Positions 7,323 to 16,953 are shown, counted from the first letter of the stretch. The stretch: 64,000 bases of DNA from Burkholderia cenocepacia (GCF_900446215.1 NZ_UAQZ01000018.1:275195-339194); one strand, 5' to 3'. Notes: generated by a model not told the origin, from the sequence alone. Translations and numbers: made by a program.

Positions 7323-10300
7323 TCACCGCTGCCCGAACCAGCGATCGAAGCGCCGCGTGTAGTTCAGGTCGACGCCCTGGAACGTGCCGCCGTACGCGGA
7401 CACCGACCAGAAGCGCGTCAGGTTGATCGTCGCCTTGAACGCGTTGCTCGCCGATTGCAGCCCCTGCTCGAAGCCGAGCACGAACCGCTCGTTGATCGCC
7501 TTCGACACCAGCACGACCTGCGGATCGGTCAGGCCGACTTCGCTACGGCCGACCGACACCTCGTCGAGGCCGAAGGTCTGCGCGACGCGCTTGCCGGTCA
7601 CGCTGCCGAGCAGCCCGAGCGCCGCCGTCATCGCGCCCTGCTGGCCGACGTTGTTGCCCTGGTCGGTGCCGTGCCCGAACAGCAGCCACGACAGCTTTTC
7701 ATTGTCGGTGACGTTCGGCTCCGACACGAGCTTGACGGTCGGCGACTGGATCGTGCCCGTCACCTGCACGCCGGCCTCGACCTCCTGGTTGCGCCGCATC
7801 GCGAGGATGTTGACGCCCGGGTTCGATACCGGGCCGTTGAACGTGAAGAAGCCGTTCTCGATCGCGAGCTTGCGGCCGAACGTCGTGTACGTCGAACCTT
7901 CGGTCACACGCACGTTGCCGACCGCGCGCAGCGGCACGCCCGGCGCGCTCATCACGGTGATCGTGCCGCGCAGTCCCAGATCCGCGCCGTGCCCCTTGAA
8001 GCGGAAGTTGTTGCCGAGCCCGACGTCGATGTTCGCGCGCGGCGCGAGCGATGGCGCCGGCTTGTCCTCGACCGCCTTCGGCTTCGCGACCGCGGTGCCG
8101 GTCGGCGTCTCGCCGCGCACCGTGCCGTCCGGCTGCACGATCACGACGTCGTCCGACAGGTGCGGCGCCGATTGCTCGGGCAGGTCGAACAGCGCGCGGT
8201 CGACCACGAACTTGCCGTCGATCGACAGCGCGCCGCGCGGCCCGTCGTTCGCGACGGTGGCCTTGCCCGACAGCGACAGCTTGCGATCGGGCGCCGCGAA
8301 CAGTTCGAGCTTGTCCGCGACGATGCTCGCGGTCAGGTCCGGCGCCTCGCCGTCGAGGCGCACGCGGCCGAGCGCGCGCAGCGTGCCGTCGCCGCCGTGA
8401 AATTCGACCTGCTGGAATTCGACGAGGTTGTCCGACAGCTTCACGCGCACGATGCCGTCCTTCAGCTGCACGCCCTGGTCGATCAGCGTCGCGGACAGCT
8501 CGTCGCCCGTCAGCGTCCCCGACAGGTTCGGTTTCACCGGCGTGCCGGAAACCGTCAGCTTCAGCGCCGCGCGCCCGCCGAGCAGGTAGCTCGGCCCGAA
8601 CAGGTTGCCGGTGGTCTTCAGCGCCGGGATGTCGGCATCGATGCGGCCCGACAGCGGACCGTCGTCGACGATGCCGAACACGCCGTCGCGCAACGCGAAC
8701 GGCACCGTGACGTTCGCGTCGAGCGTGCCGATCCGGCTCGCCTTCGCGAGCGCCGTCACGTTGAGCCGGTTGCCGGGCGCGAAGCTCGCCCGGGCGGACA
8801 GATCGGTCAGGCCGAGCGACGCGATGCCGCGCCCGCTCTCGATCGTCACGTCGCCGCCGCGGCGCTTCACCTGCACGTGGCCCGTCGCGTTCGCACCGAG
8901 CGAGAAATCCCAGTCGGCATCGAGCACGACGTCGGTCCGCACCGGCGGCCGCTGGCCGGTCAGCGCCTGGCGCACCTCGAGGAAACGCGCGACCGATGCG
9001 CCGGTCACGGTGCCCGCCGAGCGCATCTGGCCGCGATCGAACACGAACGATTTCAGGTCGATCGCCGCGCCTTCGAGCGTGAGCCGCGTCGCGCCGAGCG
9101 TCACGCGACCGGCGCCGGCCGATATCGTCAACGGCGCCTGCAGCGCGAGCGCCGGCGTGCCGCGATTCGCGAGACGCGTGACGGTGCCGTCCCAGCGCAT
9201 GCCGTCGCGGTTCTCGACCACGCCGCCGTTCGCCGCGAGCGTCAGGTCGATCACGCGGCCGCTGGCCATCCCGAGCGCCGACGCGTCGAGCGTGTGCTTC
9301 GCGCGCGTGCCGTCGAGGTTCGCGCGCAACGACTTCAGCTTGAACGAGCCGAGCGCGATGTCGGCCGCGTCGGCCGTGAACACGAGCGCGCCGTGCGCGC
9401 CGTCGCGGATGTCCGCGCGGCCCTGGGCGGTGCCGATCCGGTTCGAGCCGACGACGACGTGCTCGGCCTTGTAGGTCGCCGTCACGTTCGGATGCGCGAA
9501 GCTGCCGGTCAGGTCGCCCTGCGCCTGCACGAGCCCTTCGATGCCGAAGCCGAGGCGGTCGAGCTGCGGCGCGTCGACGACGAAGCGCAGCCGGTCGCCG
9601 GGTGCGCCGAAGCTGCCGCGCAGGTCGACGTGGTTGCCGGCGATCGACAGGTTCGCGTTGCTCGGCAGGATGCGCGAGCCGGCGAGCTGCACGACGCCGG
9701 CGCCGGTCAGCGGCACGCCGTCGTACAGGCTGTCGGCGAGCTTGAAGGTCGCCTTCGTCGAGACCTGCGGCGCGAACGCGCCCGACGCGGTCAGCGTGCC
9801 CGACACGCGCGTTTCGCCGCGCTTGGCCGGGGCCCTGGCGGCCTTCGCCGGCGCCTTGCCGCCGCCCGCCTTCGGCGCGCTCATCGCGGCGAGCAGCAGC
9901 GGATCGAACGCGGTCAGCGTCGCCTTCGCGTCATAGCTCGAGTGCGCGTCGTGGCGGAACACGCCCGTCAGGTCGATGCGCCCCTTGGCCGCAGTCACGC
10001 GCGTATCGGTCAGCACGGTCTGCTGCCGCGTCAGCGCAACCTTGGCGCGCGCGCCCAGCGCGAGCTTCGGATCGTTCAGGTTGAAATCGACGGTCGTCAC
10101 GTCGCCCGCGAGCGTCACGCCGAGCGGGCCGCCGAGGCGCATCGGCCGCAGTTCGGCGACGAACGCGTTCAGGTCGAGGTTCGCGACCTTCAGGTCGAAG
10201 CGGCCCTTGCCGCCCGTGAGCGTGCCGCCGCCCGTCACGCTGCCGTCCCGGATCAGCTTCAGCGCGAGGCCGTCGATCCGCTGCGCGTGCGCGTCGAGAT

Positions 10301-11366
10301 GCACGGTCGCATGCACGTCGATCACCGGCAGCAGATGGTCGCCGAGCGTACCGGGTTTCGCGTTGACGATCGACACCGGGCCCGTCACCGCGAAGCCCTT
10401 CGCGGGCGCCGAGCCTGCCGGCGCGGTCACTGGTGCGAGTTCGGCGCGCACCGCGAGATCGGCTGCCGGCGCGCCGGGCGACAGTGCCTGCGGATTCACG
10501 TGGTCGAACGCGAGCGACGCACGCGTGAGCGGCACCGTGCCGAATGGCGCAGCCTCGACGTGCGCGCGCCCGTTCAGCTTCATCCCGCTCGCGTCGACCT
10601 CGGCGACGAGCGCCTCCAGCGAGCCCGACACACGGGCCCGCGCGTCGACCGCTTCGTCGGACAGCTTGCCTGCGTAGGTGGCTTCGCCCGTCAGCGCGAA
10701 CGGCTTCACCCCGTCGAGCTTCGCGCGCGCGGTCAGCGCGCCGTACGGCGTATCGACGCCGTCGAGCACGAGTTCATGGTGACGGCCGTCGCTGCGGCCG
10801 TTCAGCGCGAGATGGTCGAGCTGCGTCGTCGAGCCGCCTTCGTGAATCGCGAGGCGATCGACGCGCAGGTCGTCGATCCGCACCTGCAGCGGCAGGCTCA
10901 GGTCCTGCGGCGTCGTACTCGGCGTCGACGGCCCCGGCGCGATCCGCACGTCGATCGTGCCTGCGCGCAGATAGGCGATGGACAGCCGCCACGGCGCACG
11001 CGTCAGTGCCCAGCGGCCGTCGAGCCGGTCGATGCGGACCTCGGTGCCGGTGCCGTCGGGGCTGGTCCACGCGAACCCGCGCAACCGCACGCCGGTCGCG
11101 AGCGAGCCGCCTTCGAGCGTGCCCGCGAGCCGTGCCCCGAGCACCTTGCCGGCCACCTGCCACGCGAGTCGCGTCCCGCGCTCGGTCGTCACCGCGCCGG
11201 CCACGAGCCCCACTGCCAGCACGACGAGCAGCACGACCGTCGCAAGCGTCCACGCGACGACACGCCACGCACGGCCACGGCGCGGCGCGCGCGGCGGCGT
11301 GTCGGGCGCACCGTCGGGCGAATCCGGATCGTGAGGCGGCGGCGTGTCGTTCGGGTCCTTCGTCAT
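7323..11366 (-). CDS. tamB: Translocation and assembly module protein TamB
   Basis: 1347 residues. After a Pro/Asp-rich cytoplasmic start there is one membrane segment (about 33-58). A very long repetitive beta-rich region follows, ending in the conserved DUF490/TamB domain. The family spans the periplasm and works with the outer-membrane partner TamA in inserting some outer-membrane proteins and moving lipids. The C terminus ends in an aromatic-rich strand (GTFQGVDLNYTRRFD). It is the second gene of a tamA-tamB unit, 45 nt after tamA. An enormous antisense open frame across it is a composition artefact. Confidence 0.94.
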   Translation of the reverse strand: MTKDPNDTPPPHDPDSPDGAPDTPPRAPRRGRAWRVVAWTLATVVLLVVLAVGLVAGAVTTERGTRLAWQVAGKVLGARLAGTLEGGSLATGVRLRGFAWTSPDGTGTEVRIDRLDGRWALTRAPWRLSIAYLRAGTIDVRIAPGPSTPSTTPQDLSLPLQVRIDDLRVDRLAIHEGGSTTQLDHLALNGRSDGRHHELVLDGVDTPYGALTARAKLDGVKPFALTGEATYAGKLSDEAVDARARVSGSLEALVAEVDASGMKLNGRAHVEAAPFGTVPLTRASLAFDHVNPQALSPGAPAADLAVRAELAPVTAPAGSAPAKGFAVTGPVSIVNAKPGTLGDHLLPVIDVHATVHLDAHAQRIDGLALKLIRDGSVTGGGTLTGGKGRFDLKVANLDLNAFVAELRPMRLGGPLGVTLAGDVTTVDFNLNDPKLALGARAKVALTRQQTVLTDTRVTAAKGRIDLTGVFRHDAHSSYDAKATLTAFDPLLLAAMSAPKAGGGKAPAKAARAPAKRGETRVSGTLTASGAFAPQVSTKATFKLADSLYDGVPLTGAGVVQLAGSRILPSNANLSIAGNHVDLRGSFGAPGDRLRFVVDAPQLDRLGFGIEGLVQAQGDLTGSFAHPNVTATYKAEHVVVGSNRIGTAQGRADIRDGAHGALVFTADAADIALGSFKLKSLRANLDGTRAKHTLDASALGMASGRVIDLTLAANGGVVENRDGMRWDGTVTRLANRGTPALALQAPLTISAGAGRVTLGATRLTLEGAAIDLKSFVFDRGQMRSAGTVTGASVARFLEVRQALTGQRPPVRTDVVLDADWDFSLGANATGHVQVKRRGGDVTIESGRGIASLGLTDLSARASFAPGNRLNVTALAKASRIGTLDANVTVPFALRDGVFGIVDDGPLSGRIDADIPALKTTGNLFGPSYLLGGRAALKLTVSGTPVKPNLSGTLTGDELSATLIDQGVQLKDGIVRVKLSDNLVEFQQVEFHGGDGTLRALGRVRLDGEAPDLTASIVADKLELFAAPDRKLSLSGKATVANDGPRGALSIDGKFVVDRALFDLPEQSAPHLSDDVVIVQPDGTVRGETPTGTAVAKPKAVEDKPAPSLAPRANIDVGLGNNFRFKGHGADLGLRGTITVMSAPGVPLRAVGNVRVTEGSTYTTFGRKLAIENGFFTFNGPVSNPGVNILAMRRNQEVEAGVQVTGTIQSPTVKLVSEPNVTDNEKLSWLLFGHGTDQGNNVGQQGAMTAALGLLGSVTGKRVAQTFGLDEVSVGRSEVGLTDPQVVLVSKAINERFVLGFEQGLQSASNAFKATINLTRFWSVSAYGGTFQGVDLNYTRRFDRWFGQR

Positions 11367-11411
11367 GCGGTTCGTCGTGCGGGTCGTCAGGTCGTCAATA
11401 GGGCGGCAGGT

Positions 11412-13226
11412 TCAGAAAGCGATGCCGAGCGTCAAATACGGGCGCACGCTGTGGTTGCGCAGGCCGTACGCGACGTCGACGTTGATCGGGCCGACCGGGC
11501 TGCGCCAGCGCGCACCGACGCCCACGCCCGGGTAGAACACGCGCTCGCCCCACGCATCGGTCGCGGTGCCGATGTCGAAGAACGTCGCGGCGCCCCAGTC
11601 GCGGTTGAACCAGTGCTGGTATTCGGCCGTACCCGTCATCAGGTACTTGGTCGGCAGAACGGAGCCGTCGACGCTGTTGCCGATGCTCTGGTAGCCGTAG
11701 CCGCGCACCGAGTTCGAGCCGCCGGCGCGGAACAGCAGCGACGCCGGCACGCCGGTCGAGCTGCCGCTCGTAAACACGCCGCCGAGCTCCGCGCGGAACA
11801 CGAACAGGTCGCGCTTGCCGATCGGCAGGTATTGCTGCCCGCGCGCGTAGCCGCGGATGAAGGTCTCGTCGGCCAGCACGCCCTTGACCGCGAAGCCGGC
11901 CTCCGCATGAATCAGGTTGCCCGAGCGCGGAAACAGCGGATCGTCGACGTTGCGGCGGGTCCACGCCCATTGCGGCACGAGCGCGCGGCTCGTGGTCGGC
12001 CCCGCGCCGTTCTGGTCGAGCCGATCCTGGTAGTACATCAGCGAATACGAATAGTCGATGAACTGCCCGGTGCGCGTACGCTGCACGCCGACCCGCGCGC
12101 TGTAGATGCGGGTGTCCGACACGTTGGTGTTCGTGTACGACGCGAGCACGCTGTTGGTCCAGCCCTTCTCGCCCGGCGGCATCGACAGCTGGACCTGCCC
12201 GTACTGCTGGATCTGGTCGAGCCGGCCCGACACGGTCAGCGGCCACGCGGCGCCGAACGTGTCGAGATACGTATAGGAGCCTTGTACGTGCGGCCCCGTA
12301 TCGGTGGCGAAGCCGACGCCGCCGCGGATGTTGTTGTACGGGAACTCGCTGACCTTCACGTGCACGGGCGTGCGCTCGGGCTTCGACGTATCGTCGCCGA
12401 CGTCGATCGCGACGCTCGCGTAGTACGGCGTGTTCTGCAGCTGCCGCTGCAATTCCGCGATCCGCTGCACGTCGTAGATCTCGCCTTCCGACAACGGATT
12501 GACGTTCGTGACAATCTTTTCCGGATAACGACGCACACCGTCGACATCAACCTTGCCGATCGTGAACGTCGGGCCGCTGTCGAACGTGACCGCGAGTGTC
12601 GCACGCTGCGTGCGCGGATCGATGCGCGCCTCGGACGACGCGATCTTCGCGCCGAGATAGCGGCGCGCCTGCAGTTGCCGCAGCGCCGCGCCCTTCGCGC
12701 TGTCCCAGTCGGACTGCGTGAACGGGTCGCCCGGCTTCATCGAGAACGCGAAACGGGTGGCGGTCTCCTGCTTCGGATCCTCGGTCTCGACCGGCCCCTT
12801 GAACGTCAGGTCGACCGTCGACACGACGGTCTGCTTGCCCGGGTCGACGGCGATGCGCACGTCGCGCTTGCCGTCGCGCGTGCGCACGTCGGTGCGCACG
12901 ACCGGCGAGAAATAGCCGGCCGTCGCGGCCAGGTCGCGCACCTGCTGCGGCGTGGCGGTCACGAGGAAGTCGAACTGGTCGTCGCTGATGTCGTCGCGCT
13001 TCGCGAAGCGCGCGATGTCGAGATGGGTCTTGAGGAGCTTGCGGATCGAGCGCGGCGCGTCGATGTCGACGTCGTACTTCGCGTGGGCCGGCACCGCGAA
13101 GCACGCGGCCAGGCAACCCGCGAGGGCCGCCCGCGCGACGCGGGCCGCGGCGCCGGCGCGAGCGCGTGCCGCGCGCGGGCCCGCGTCATGCGCCGTGTGT
13201 GCTTGCTGGTTCGACTGCCCCGCCAA
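11412..13226 (-). CDS. tamA: Outer-membrane assembly factor TamA
   Basis: 604 residues. A signal peptide (cleavage near PAHA-KYDV, residue 49) is followed by three POTRA-like repeats (about 50-270) and a BamA/Omp85-type 16-strand barrel. The barrel carries GGSNSVRGYGYQS, the family RGY/F loop motif, and the protein ends in a Phe C terminus (LGIAF). The start is an unusual TTG at 13226, supported by GAGG seven bases upstream; no in-frame ATG lies between it and the signal peptide. It forms the TAM complex with tamB downstream. It is divergent from the DUF3460 gene across 216 nt. Confidence 0.93.
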   Translation of the reverse strand: MAGQSNQQAHTAHDAGPRAARARAGAAARVARAALAGCLAACFAVPAHAKYDVDIDAPRSIRKLLKTHLDIARFAKRDDISDDQFDFLVTATPQQVRDLAATAGYFSPVVRTDVRTRDGKRDVRIAVDPGKQTVVSTVDLTFKGPVETEDPKQETATRFAFSMKPGDPFTQSDWDSAKGAALRQLQARRYLGAKIASSEARIDPRTQRATLAVTFDSGPTFTIGKVDVDGVRRYPEKIVTNVNPLSEGEIYDVQRIAELQRQLQNTPYYASVAIDVGDDTSKPERTPVHVKVSEFPYNNIRGGVGFATDTGPHVQGSYTYLDTFGAAWPLTVSGRLDQIQQYGQVQLSMPPGEKGWTNSVLASYTNTNVSDTRIYSARVGVQRTRTGQFIDYSYSLMYYQDRLDQNGAGPTTSRALVPQWAWTRRNVDDPLFPRSGNLIHAEAGFAVKGVLADETFIRGYARGQQYLPIGKRDLFVFRAELGGVFTSGSSTGVPASLLFRAGGSNSVRGYGYQSIGNSVDGSVLPTKYLMTGTAEYQHWFNRDWGAATFFDIGTATDAWGERVFYPGVGVGARWRSPVGPINVDVAYGLRNHSVRPYLTLGIAF

Positions 13227-13442
13227 ATATGACCTCGCCGTCCTGGATTGTCACGGTTTCGTGGAAAACCCTGTATTTGACCACAGGGCGCGGGCGTCAC
13301 AGCCAAACGATTGTGAAAGAGTGCTAGGCGCCGGCCCGCGGTTTCGACGCGCGATTGGCGCCGGCTGTTCCCCGTGATGCGGTAAAATCCCGCCATCGCG
13401 AATCCGGCGCGTCGTGCGCCGCCCGAAACGGAAGATCCAGCC

Positions 13443-13631
13443 ATGCCGTACCAGTCCGACGTCACGCAGTTCCTGAACCAGCTCAAGCAGCAGAAGCCGA
13501 CGCTCGAAGAAGAGCAGCGCAAGGGCCGTTCCCTGCTGTGGGACAAGCAGCCGATCGATCTCGAAGAGCGCGCCGAGCAGCAGGAATCGCGCGTGAAGCA
13601 AACGCCGTACGTCTACTACCAGAACTTCTGA
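13443..13631 (+). CDS. DUF3460 family small protein
   Basis: 62 residues, highly charged, no signal peptide or membrane segment. The sequence (MPYQSDVTQF start, ending YVYYQNF) matches what I know of the DUF3460 family found in Burkholderiales. The function is unknown. It sits 4 nt before scpA on the same strand, so co-translation with the condensin subunit is likely. The promoter probably includes TAAAAT near 13382. Confidence 0.85.
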   Translation: MPYQSDVTQFLNQLKQQKPTLEEEQRKGRSLLWDKQPIDLEERAEQQESRVKQTPYVYYQNF

Positions 13632-13635
13632 CGAC

Positions 13636-14508
13636 GTGAGCGCCGCCGACGAGGCCAGCGCCGCCCGGCAGGACGACGCGATCGCCGCGCCCGCGGGCGC
13701 CGATTCGACGCCCGACACGGTCGACGGTGTCGCGGCGTTCGCACGCCTGTACGGCGAGCCGCTCTTCAAGCTGCCGCAGGACCTCTACATCCCGCCCGAT
13801 GCGCTCGAGGTGTTCCTCGAGACGTTCGAAGGCCCGCTCGACCTGCTGCTGTACCTGATCCGCAAGCAGAACTTCAACGTGCTCGACATCCCGATGGCGC
13901 AGGTCACCGCGCAATATCTCGGCTACGTCGACCAGATCCGCGCGTCGAACCTCGAGCTCGCGGCCGAGTACCTGCTGATGGCCGCGATGCTGATCGAGAT
14001 CAAGTCGCGGATGCTGCTGCCTGTCAAGAAGGCCGACACCGGCGAGGAAGCCGAGGATCCGCGCGCCGAACTCGTGCGCCGGCTGCTCGAGTACGAGCAG
14101 ATGAAGCTCGCCGCGCAGCGGCTCGACCAGCTGCCGCAGCTCGGCCGCGATTTCCTGCGCGCCGAGGTATACATCGAGCAAAGCGTCACGCCGCGCTTTC
14201 CCGACGTGAATTCGGACGACCTGCGCGCCGCGTGGGCCGACGTGCTCAAGCGCGCGAAACTCGTCCAGCACCACAAGATTTCCCGCGAGGAGCTGTCGGT
14301 GCGCGAACACATGAGCCTGATCCTGCGCCGGCTGCAGAACGCGCGCTTCATGGAGTTCGCCGACCTGTTCGACACGTCGCGCGGCGTGCCGGTCGTCGTC
14401 GTGAACTTCATCGCGATGCTCGAACTCGCGCGCGAATCGCTGCTCGAGATCACGCAGGCCGAGCCGTTCGCGCCGATCTACGTGCGTCTCGCGTACCTGC
14501 CCGCATAA
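13636..14508 (+). CDS. scpA: Segregation and condensation protein A
   Basis: 290 residues. The kleisin subunit of the SMC-ScpAB condensin, bridging the SMC heads. The core GPLDLLLYLIRKQNFNVLDI near residue 60 and the C-terminal winged-helix segment are recognisable. The start is GTG at 13636. The first 40 residues (Ala/Asp-rich) are not conserved, so a later start cannot be excluded. No scpB is in the window. It shares a unit with DUF3460. Confidence 0.93.
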   Translation: MSAADEASAARQDDAIAAPAGADSTPDTVDGVAAFARLYGEPLFKLPQDLYIPPDALEVFLETFEGPLDLLLYLIRKQNFNVLDIPMAQVTAQYLGYVDQIRASNLELAAEYLLMAAMLIEIKSRMLLPVKKADTGEEAEDPRAELVRRLLEYEQMKLAAQRLDQLPQLGRDFLRAEVYIEQSVTPRFPDVNSDDLRAAWADVLKRAKLVQHHKISREELSVREHMSLILRRLQNARFMEFADLFDTSRGVPVVVVNFIAMLELARESLLEITQAEPFAPIYVRLAYLPA

Positions 14509-14610
14509 GGGCCGCCCCCGTCGCCTCCCGTTCCCGGTTCGCTCCGACGCTCGCCGCTTCGCCGCGGCGGGTGGCCGTCCGGCGCGTATCCGACACGTAT
14601 CCGGCAAGCC

Positions 14611-14643
14611 TCGATAAAAAGCGAACGATCGTTCTTTTATCGA
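14611..14643. promoter_or_regulatory. Long palindrome in the panCD promoter (candidate operator)
   Basis: A 9-bp outer arm pair TCGATAAAA/TTTTATCGA encloses the perfect 12-bp palindrome GAACGATCGTTC (14623-14634), with a 3-nt asymmetry (AGC) on the left. It sits just upstream of a -10-like TACAAT at 14666-14671. The symmetry resembles TetR-type repressor sites. The rest of the 270-nt scpA-panC gap shows no gene. Confidence 0.55.
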
Positions 14644-14778
14644 TGCGTCGCGCGGCCAAATCCTCTACAATCCGCCGACGCCCGATGCGCCGCCCGCGCG
14701 CCGGCGTTCTCCGCTTCGACCCCGACGCCGCTGCTGCGGCGCCAACGCGCGCCTGCGCGAGGAACCCGCTACCCGATC

Positions 14779-15618
14779 ATGAAAGTCATCAGCTCGATCC
14801 AGGAACTGCGCGACCAGCTGCGCGGACAGAACCGCACGGCGTTCGTGCCGACCATGGGCAACCTGCACGAAGGGCACCTGTCGCTGATGCGCCTCGCGCG
14901 CCAGCACGGCGACCCGGTCGTGGCGAGCATCTTCGTCAACCGGCTGCAATTCGGCCCGAACGAGGATTTCGACAAGTACCCGCGTACGCTCCAGGACGAT
15001 ATCGAGAAGCTGCAGCAGGAAAACGTGTACGTGCTGTTCGCGCCGACCGAGCGCGACATGTACCCTGAGCCGCAGGAATACCGCGTGCTGCCGCCGGACG
15101 ATCTCGGCGGGATTCTCGAAGGCGAGTTCCGGCCCGGCTTCTTCGCCGGCGTGTGCACGGTCGTCACGAAACTGATGTCCTGCGTGCAGCCGCGCGTCGC
15201 CGTGTTCGGCAAGAAGGATTACCAGCAGTTGATGATCGTGCGCCGCATGTGCCAGCAGCTCGCGCTGCCGGTCGAGATCGTCGCGGCCGAGACCGTGCGG
15301 GACGAGGACGGCCTCGCGCTGTCGTCGCGCAACCGCTACCTGACGCCCGACGAGCGCAGGGAAGCGCCCGAGCTGGCGAAAACGCTGCAGCGCGTGCGCG
15401 ACAGCGTGCTCGGCGGCGAGCGCGACCTCGGCAAGCTCGAGCAGCACGCGCACACGCACCTGGCCGAACGCGGCTGGGTGCCCGACTACATCGCGATCCG
15501 CCGCCGCGCGAACCTGATCGCACCGAGCGCCGCCGAACTCGAAGCCGGCGAGCCGCTCGTCGTGCTCGCGGCCGCGAAACTCGGCGCGACGCGCCTCATC
15601 GACAACCTGGAAATCTGA
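14779..15618 (+). CDS. panC: Pantothenate synthetase
   Basis: 279 residues; joins pantoate and beta-alanine using ATP, the last step to pantothenate. PTMGNLHEGHLSL (about 24-36) is the HIGH-like nucleotide site and LSSRN the KMSKS-like loop. The length is typical. It is followed 44 nt later by panD, which makes its beta-alanine substrate, so the pair forms a functional unit. The leader from the inferred -10 box is about 100 nt. Confidence 0.97.
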   Translation: MKVISSIQELRDQLRGQNRTAFVPTMGNLHEGHLSLMRLARQHGDPVVASIFVNRLQFGPNEDFDKYPRTLQDDIEKLQQENVYVLFAPTERDMYPEPQEYRVLPPDDLGGILEGEFRPGFFAGVCTVVTKLMSCVQPRVAVFGKKDYQQLMIVRRMCQQLALPVEIVAAETVRDEDGLALSSRNRYLTPDERREAPELAKTLQRVRDSVLGGERDLGKLEQHAHTHLAERGWVPDYIAIRRRANLIAPSAAELEAGEPLVVLAAAKLGATRLIDNLEI

Positions 15619-15662
15619 CGGGCGGCCCGCCCGCGCCTCTCACGACGCATCACGGAGACACC

Positions 15663-16049
15663 ATGCAGCGCCACATGCTCAAATCGAAGATCCACCGCGC
15701 GGCGGTCACGCACTGCGAACTGCACTACGAAGGTTCGTGCGCGATCGACGAAGACCTGCTCGAAGCGGCGGGCCTCATCGAGAACGAACGGATCGACATC
15801 TGGAACATCAACAACGGCGAGCGTTTCTCGACGTACGCGATCAAGGGCGAGCGCGGCAGCGGGATGATCTCGCTGAACGGCTCGGCCGCGCGCCGCGCGC
15901 AGCTCGGCGACCTCGTGATCATCGCGGCGTTCGCGATGGTCGACGAAGCCGAATTGCAGGCCGGCTGGAAGCCGAAGCTCGTGTTCATCGACGAAGGCAA
16001 CAAGATCAAGGGCCACCGCGATCACGTGCCGACGCAGAACTGGACGTGA
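15663..16049 (+). CDS. panD: Aspartate 1-decarboxylase proenzyme
   Basis: 128 residues. Pyruvoyl enzyme turning aspartate into beta-alanine for PanC. The self-cleavage site is Gly24-Ser25 in HYEGSC, and Tyr58, which assists catalysis in the family, appears in the FSTYAIKGERGSG segment. The C-terminal GHRDHVPTQNWT is longer than in E. coli but usual for Burkholderia. Stop is followed by a terminator. Confidence 0.97.
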   Translation: MQRHMLKSKIHRAAVTHCELHYEGSCAIDEDLLEAAGLIENERIDIWNINNGERFSTYAIKGERGSGMISLNGSAARRAQLGDLVIIAAFAMVDEAELQAGWKPKLVFIDEGNKIKGHRDHVPTQNWT

Positions 16050-16107
16050 CCTGAGCGGCATGCCCGCGTGCCGTGGCGCGCGGTGCAGCGATGCCGCTGG
16101 CGACCGA

Positions 16108-16146
16108 AGGGCCGGATACCGTACGCGACGGGATCCGGCCCTTTCT
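16108..16146 (+). terminator. Terminator after panCD
   Basis: Ten-bp arms AGGGCCGGAT/ATCCGGCCCT (16108-16117 and 16133-16142) followed by TTTCTC. It separates panD from the convergent ParA-like gene. Confidence 0.75.
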
Positions 16147-16180
16147 CATTGGAGGTCGCATCGGCCGGACGGCCGGGCGT

Positions 16181-16843
16181 TCAGGACGCTGCCTTGGCGG
16201 CCTTCTCGGCCTTCGGCGCGCGGCGTTCGGCCCATTCGACGATCGGCCGCCACTGTTCGAGATCCTTCTCGACGCGGCTTTTCGCGACGTCCCACAGCGT
16301 CAGGCCGTGCGCGGCGATCTGCACGTAGTTCTGCGTGTCGCGCACGTAGCCGAGCACCGGCAGGCCGAGCCCCTCGACGAACCGGTGCAACTGGTCGGAC
16401 GAGCGCGTGCGCGCGTCGACCCGCATCCCGACGATCCCGACCTCGACGCTGCCCTTGCGCACGGCCTTCTCGCCGGCGAGGCGCTCCAGAAACTGCTGGG
16501 TCGCGAGAATATCGAACATCGACGGCTGCAGCGGCACGATCACCTTGTCGGCCAGTTGCAGCGCGACGTTGAGCCGCGTGCCGTGCAGGCCGGCCGGCGT
16601 ATCGATCACCGCGTATTCGAGGCCGCGCGGCGGCTTCGATGGCGCCTCCGGATCGAGATCCCACGCCTCGATCGCCGGCAACCCGGCCGGCCGCAGGTCG
16701 AGCCACGCATGCGCGGACTGCTGCCGGTCCAGGTCGGCCAGCGCGACCCACGCGCCCTGCGCCGCGAAATAGCCGGCTAGATTGGTGGACAGCGTGCTCT
16801 TCCCCACGCCGCCCTTCGGATTCGCCACCACGATGACCGTCAT
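16181..16843 (-). CDS. ParA/MinD-family ATPase, orphan
   Basis: 220 residues. Deviant Walker A KGGVGKST at 10-17, Walker A' in ALADLDRQQS, Walker B-like VIDTPAG. The C-terminal tail is Ala/Lys-rich (APKAEKAAKAAS). The ATG at 16843 gives the family start MTVIVVANPKGG; the longer open frame upstream has no relation. Such proteins position cargo (plasmid, chromosome, chemoreceptor cluster) by ATP-dependent gradient formation. No ParB or cargo gene lies nearby, so the cargo is unknown. A perfect 18-bp palindrome sits about 95 nt upstream of the start. Confidence 0.85.
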   Translation of the reverse strand: MTVIVVANPKGGVGKSTLSTNLAGYFAAQGAWVALADLDRQQSAHAWLDLRPAGLPAIEAWDLDPEAPSKPPRGLEYAVIDTPAGLHGTRLNVALQLADKVIVPLQPSMFDILATQQFLERLAGEKAVRKGSVEVGIVGMRVDARTRSSDQLHRFVEGLGLPVLGYVRDTQNYVQIAAHGLTLWDVAKSRVEKDLEQWRPIVEWAERRAPKAEKAAKAAS

Positions 16844-16935
16844 GAATTCCCCCGAAAAAGCCGCGCGGCGCCGGCCGCATGGCAGGCGCCGCTCGATTGC
16901 GGATACAGGGAGCGATGATATCGGCAAACGGGGGG

Positions 16936-16953
16936 GTGACCGGAACCGGTCAC
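16936..16953. promoter_or_regulatory. Perfect 18-bp palindrome upstream of the ParA-like gene
   Basis: GTGACCGGAACCGGTCAC, with 8-bp arms and AA spacer, between the doxX stop and the parA-like start. No T-tract follows on either strand, so a protein-binding site is more likely than a terminator. The binding protein is unknown. Confidence 0.45.

Noticed and set aside
4687..7326. 879-codon minus-strand frame opposite metG
   Set aside because: Antisense shadow; metG carries HIGH, KMSKS and the zinc knuckle.
5883..13232. Plus-strand open frame of 2449 codons across metG, tamB and tamA
   Set aside because: Antisense or out of frame to well-supported genes, Arg/Ala-dominated composition and no domain; typical of very GC-rich DNA lacking stop codons.
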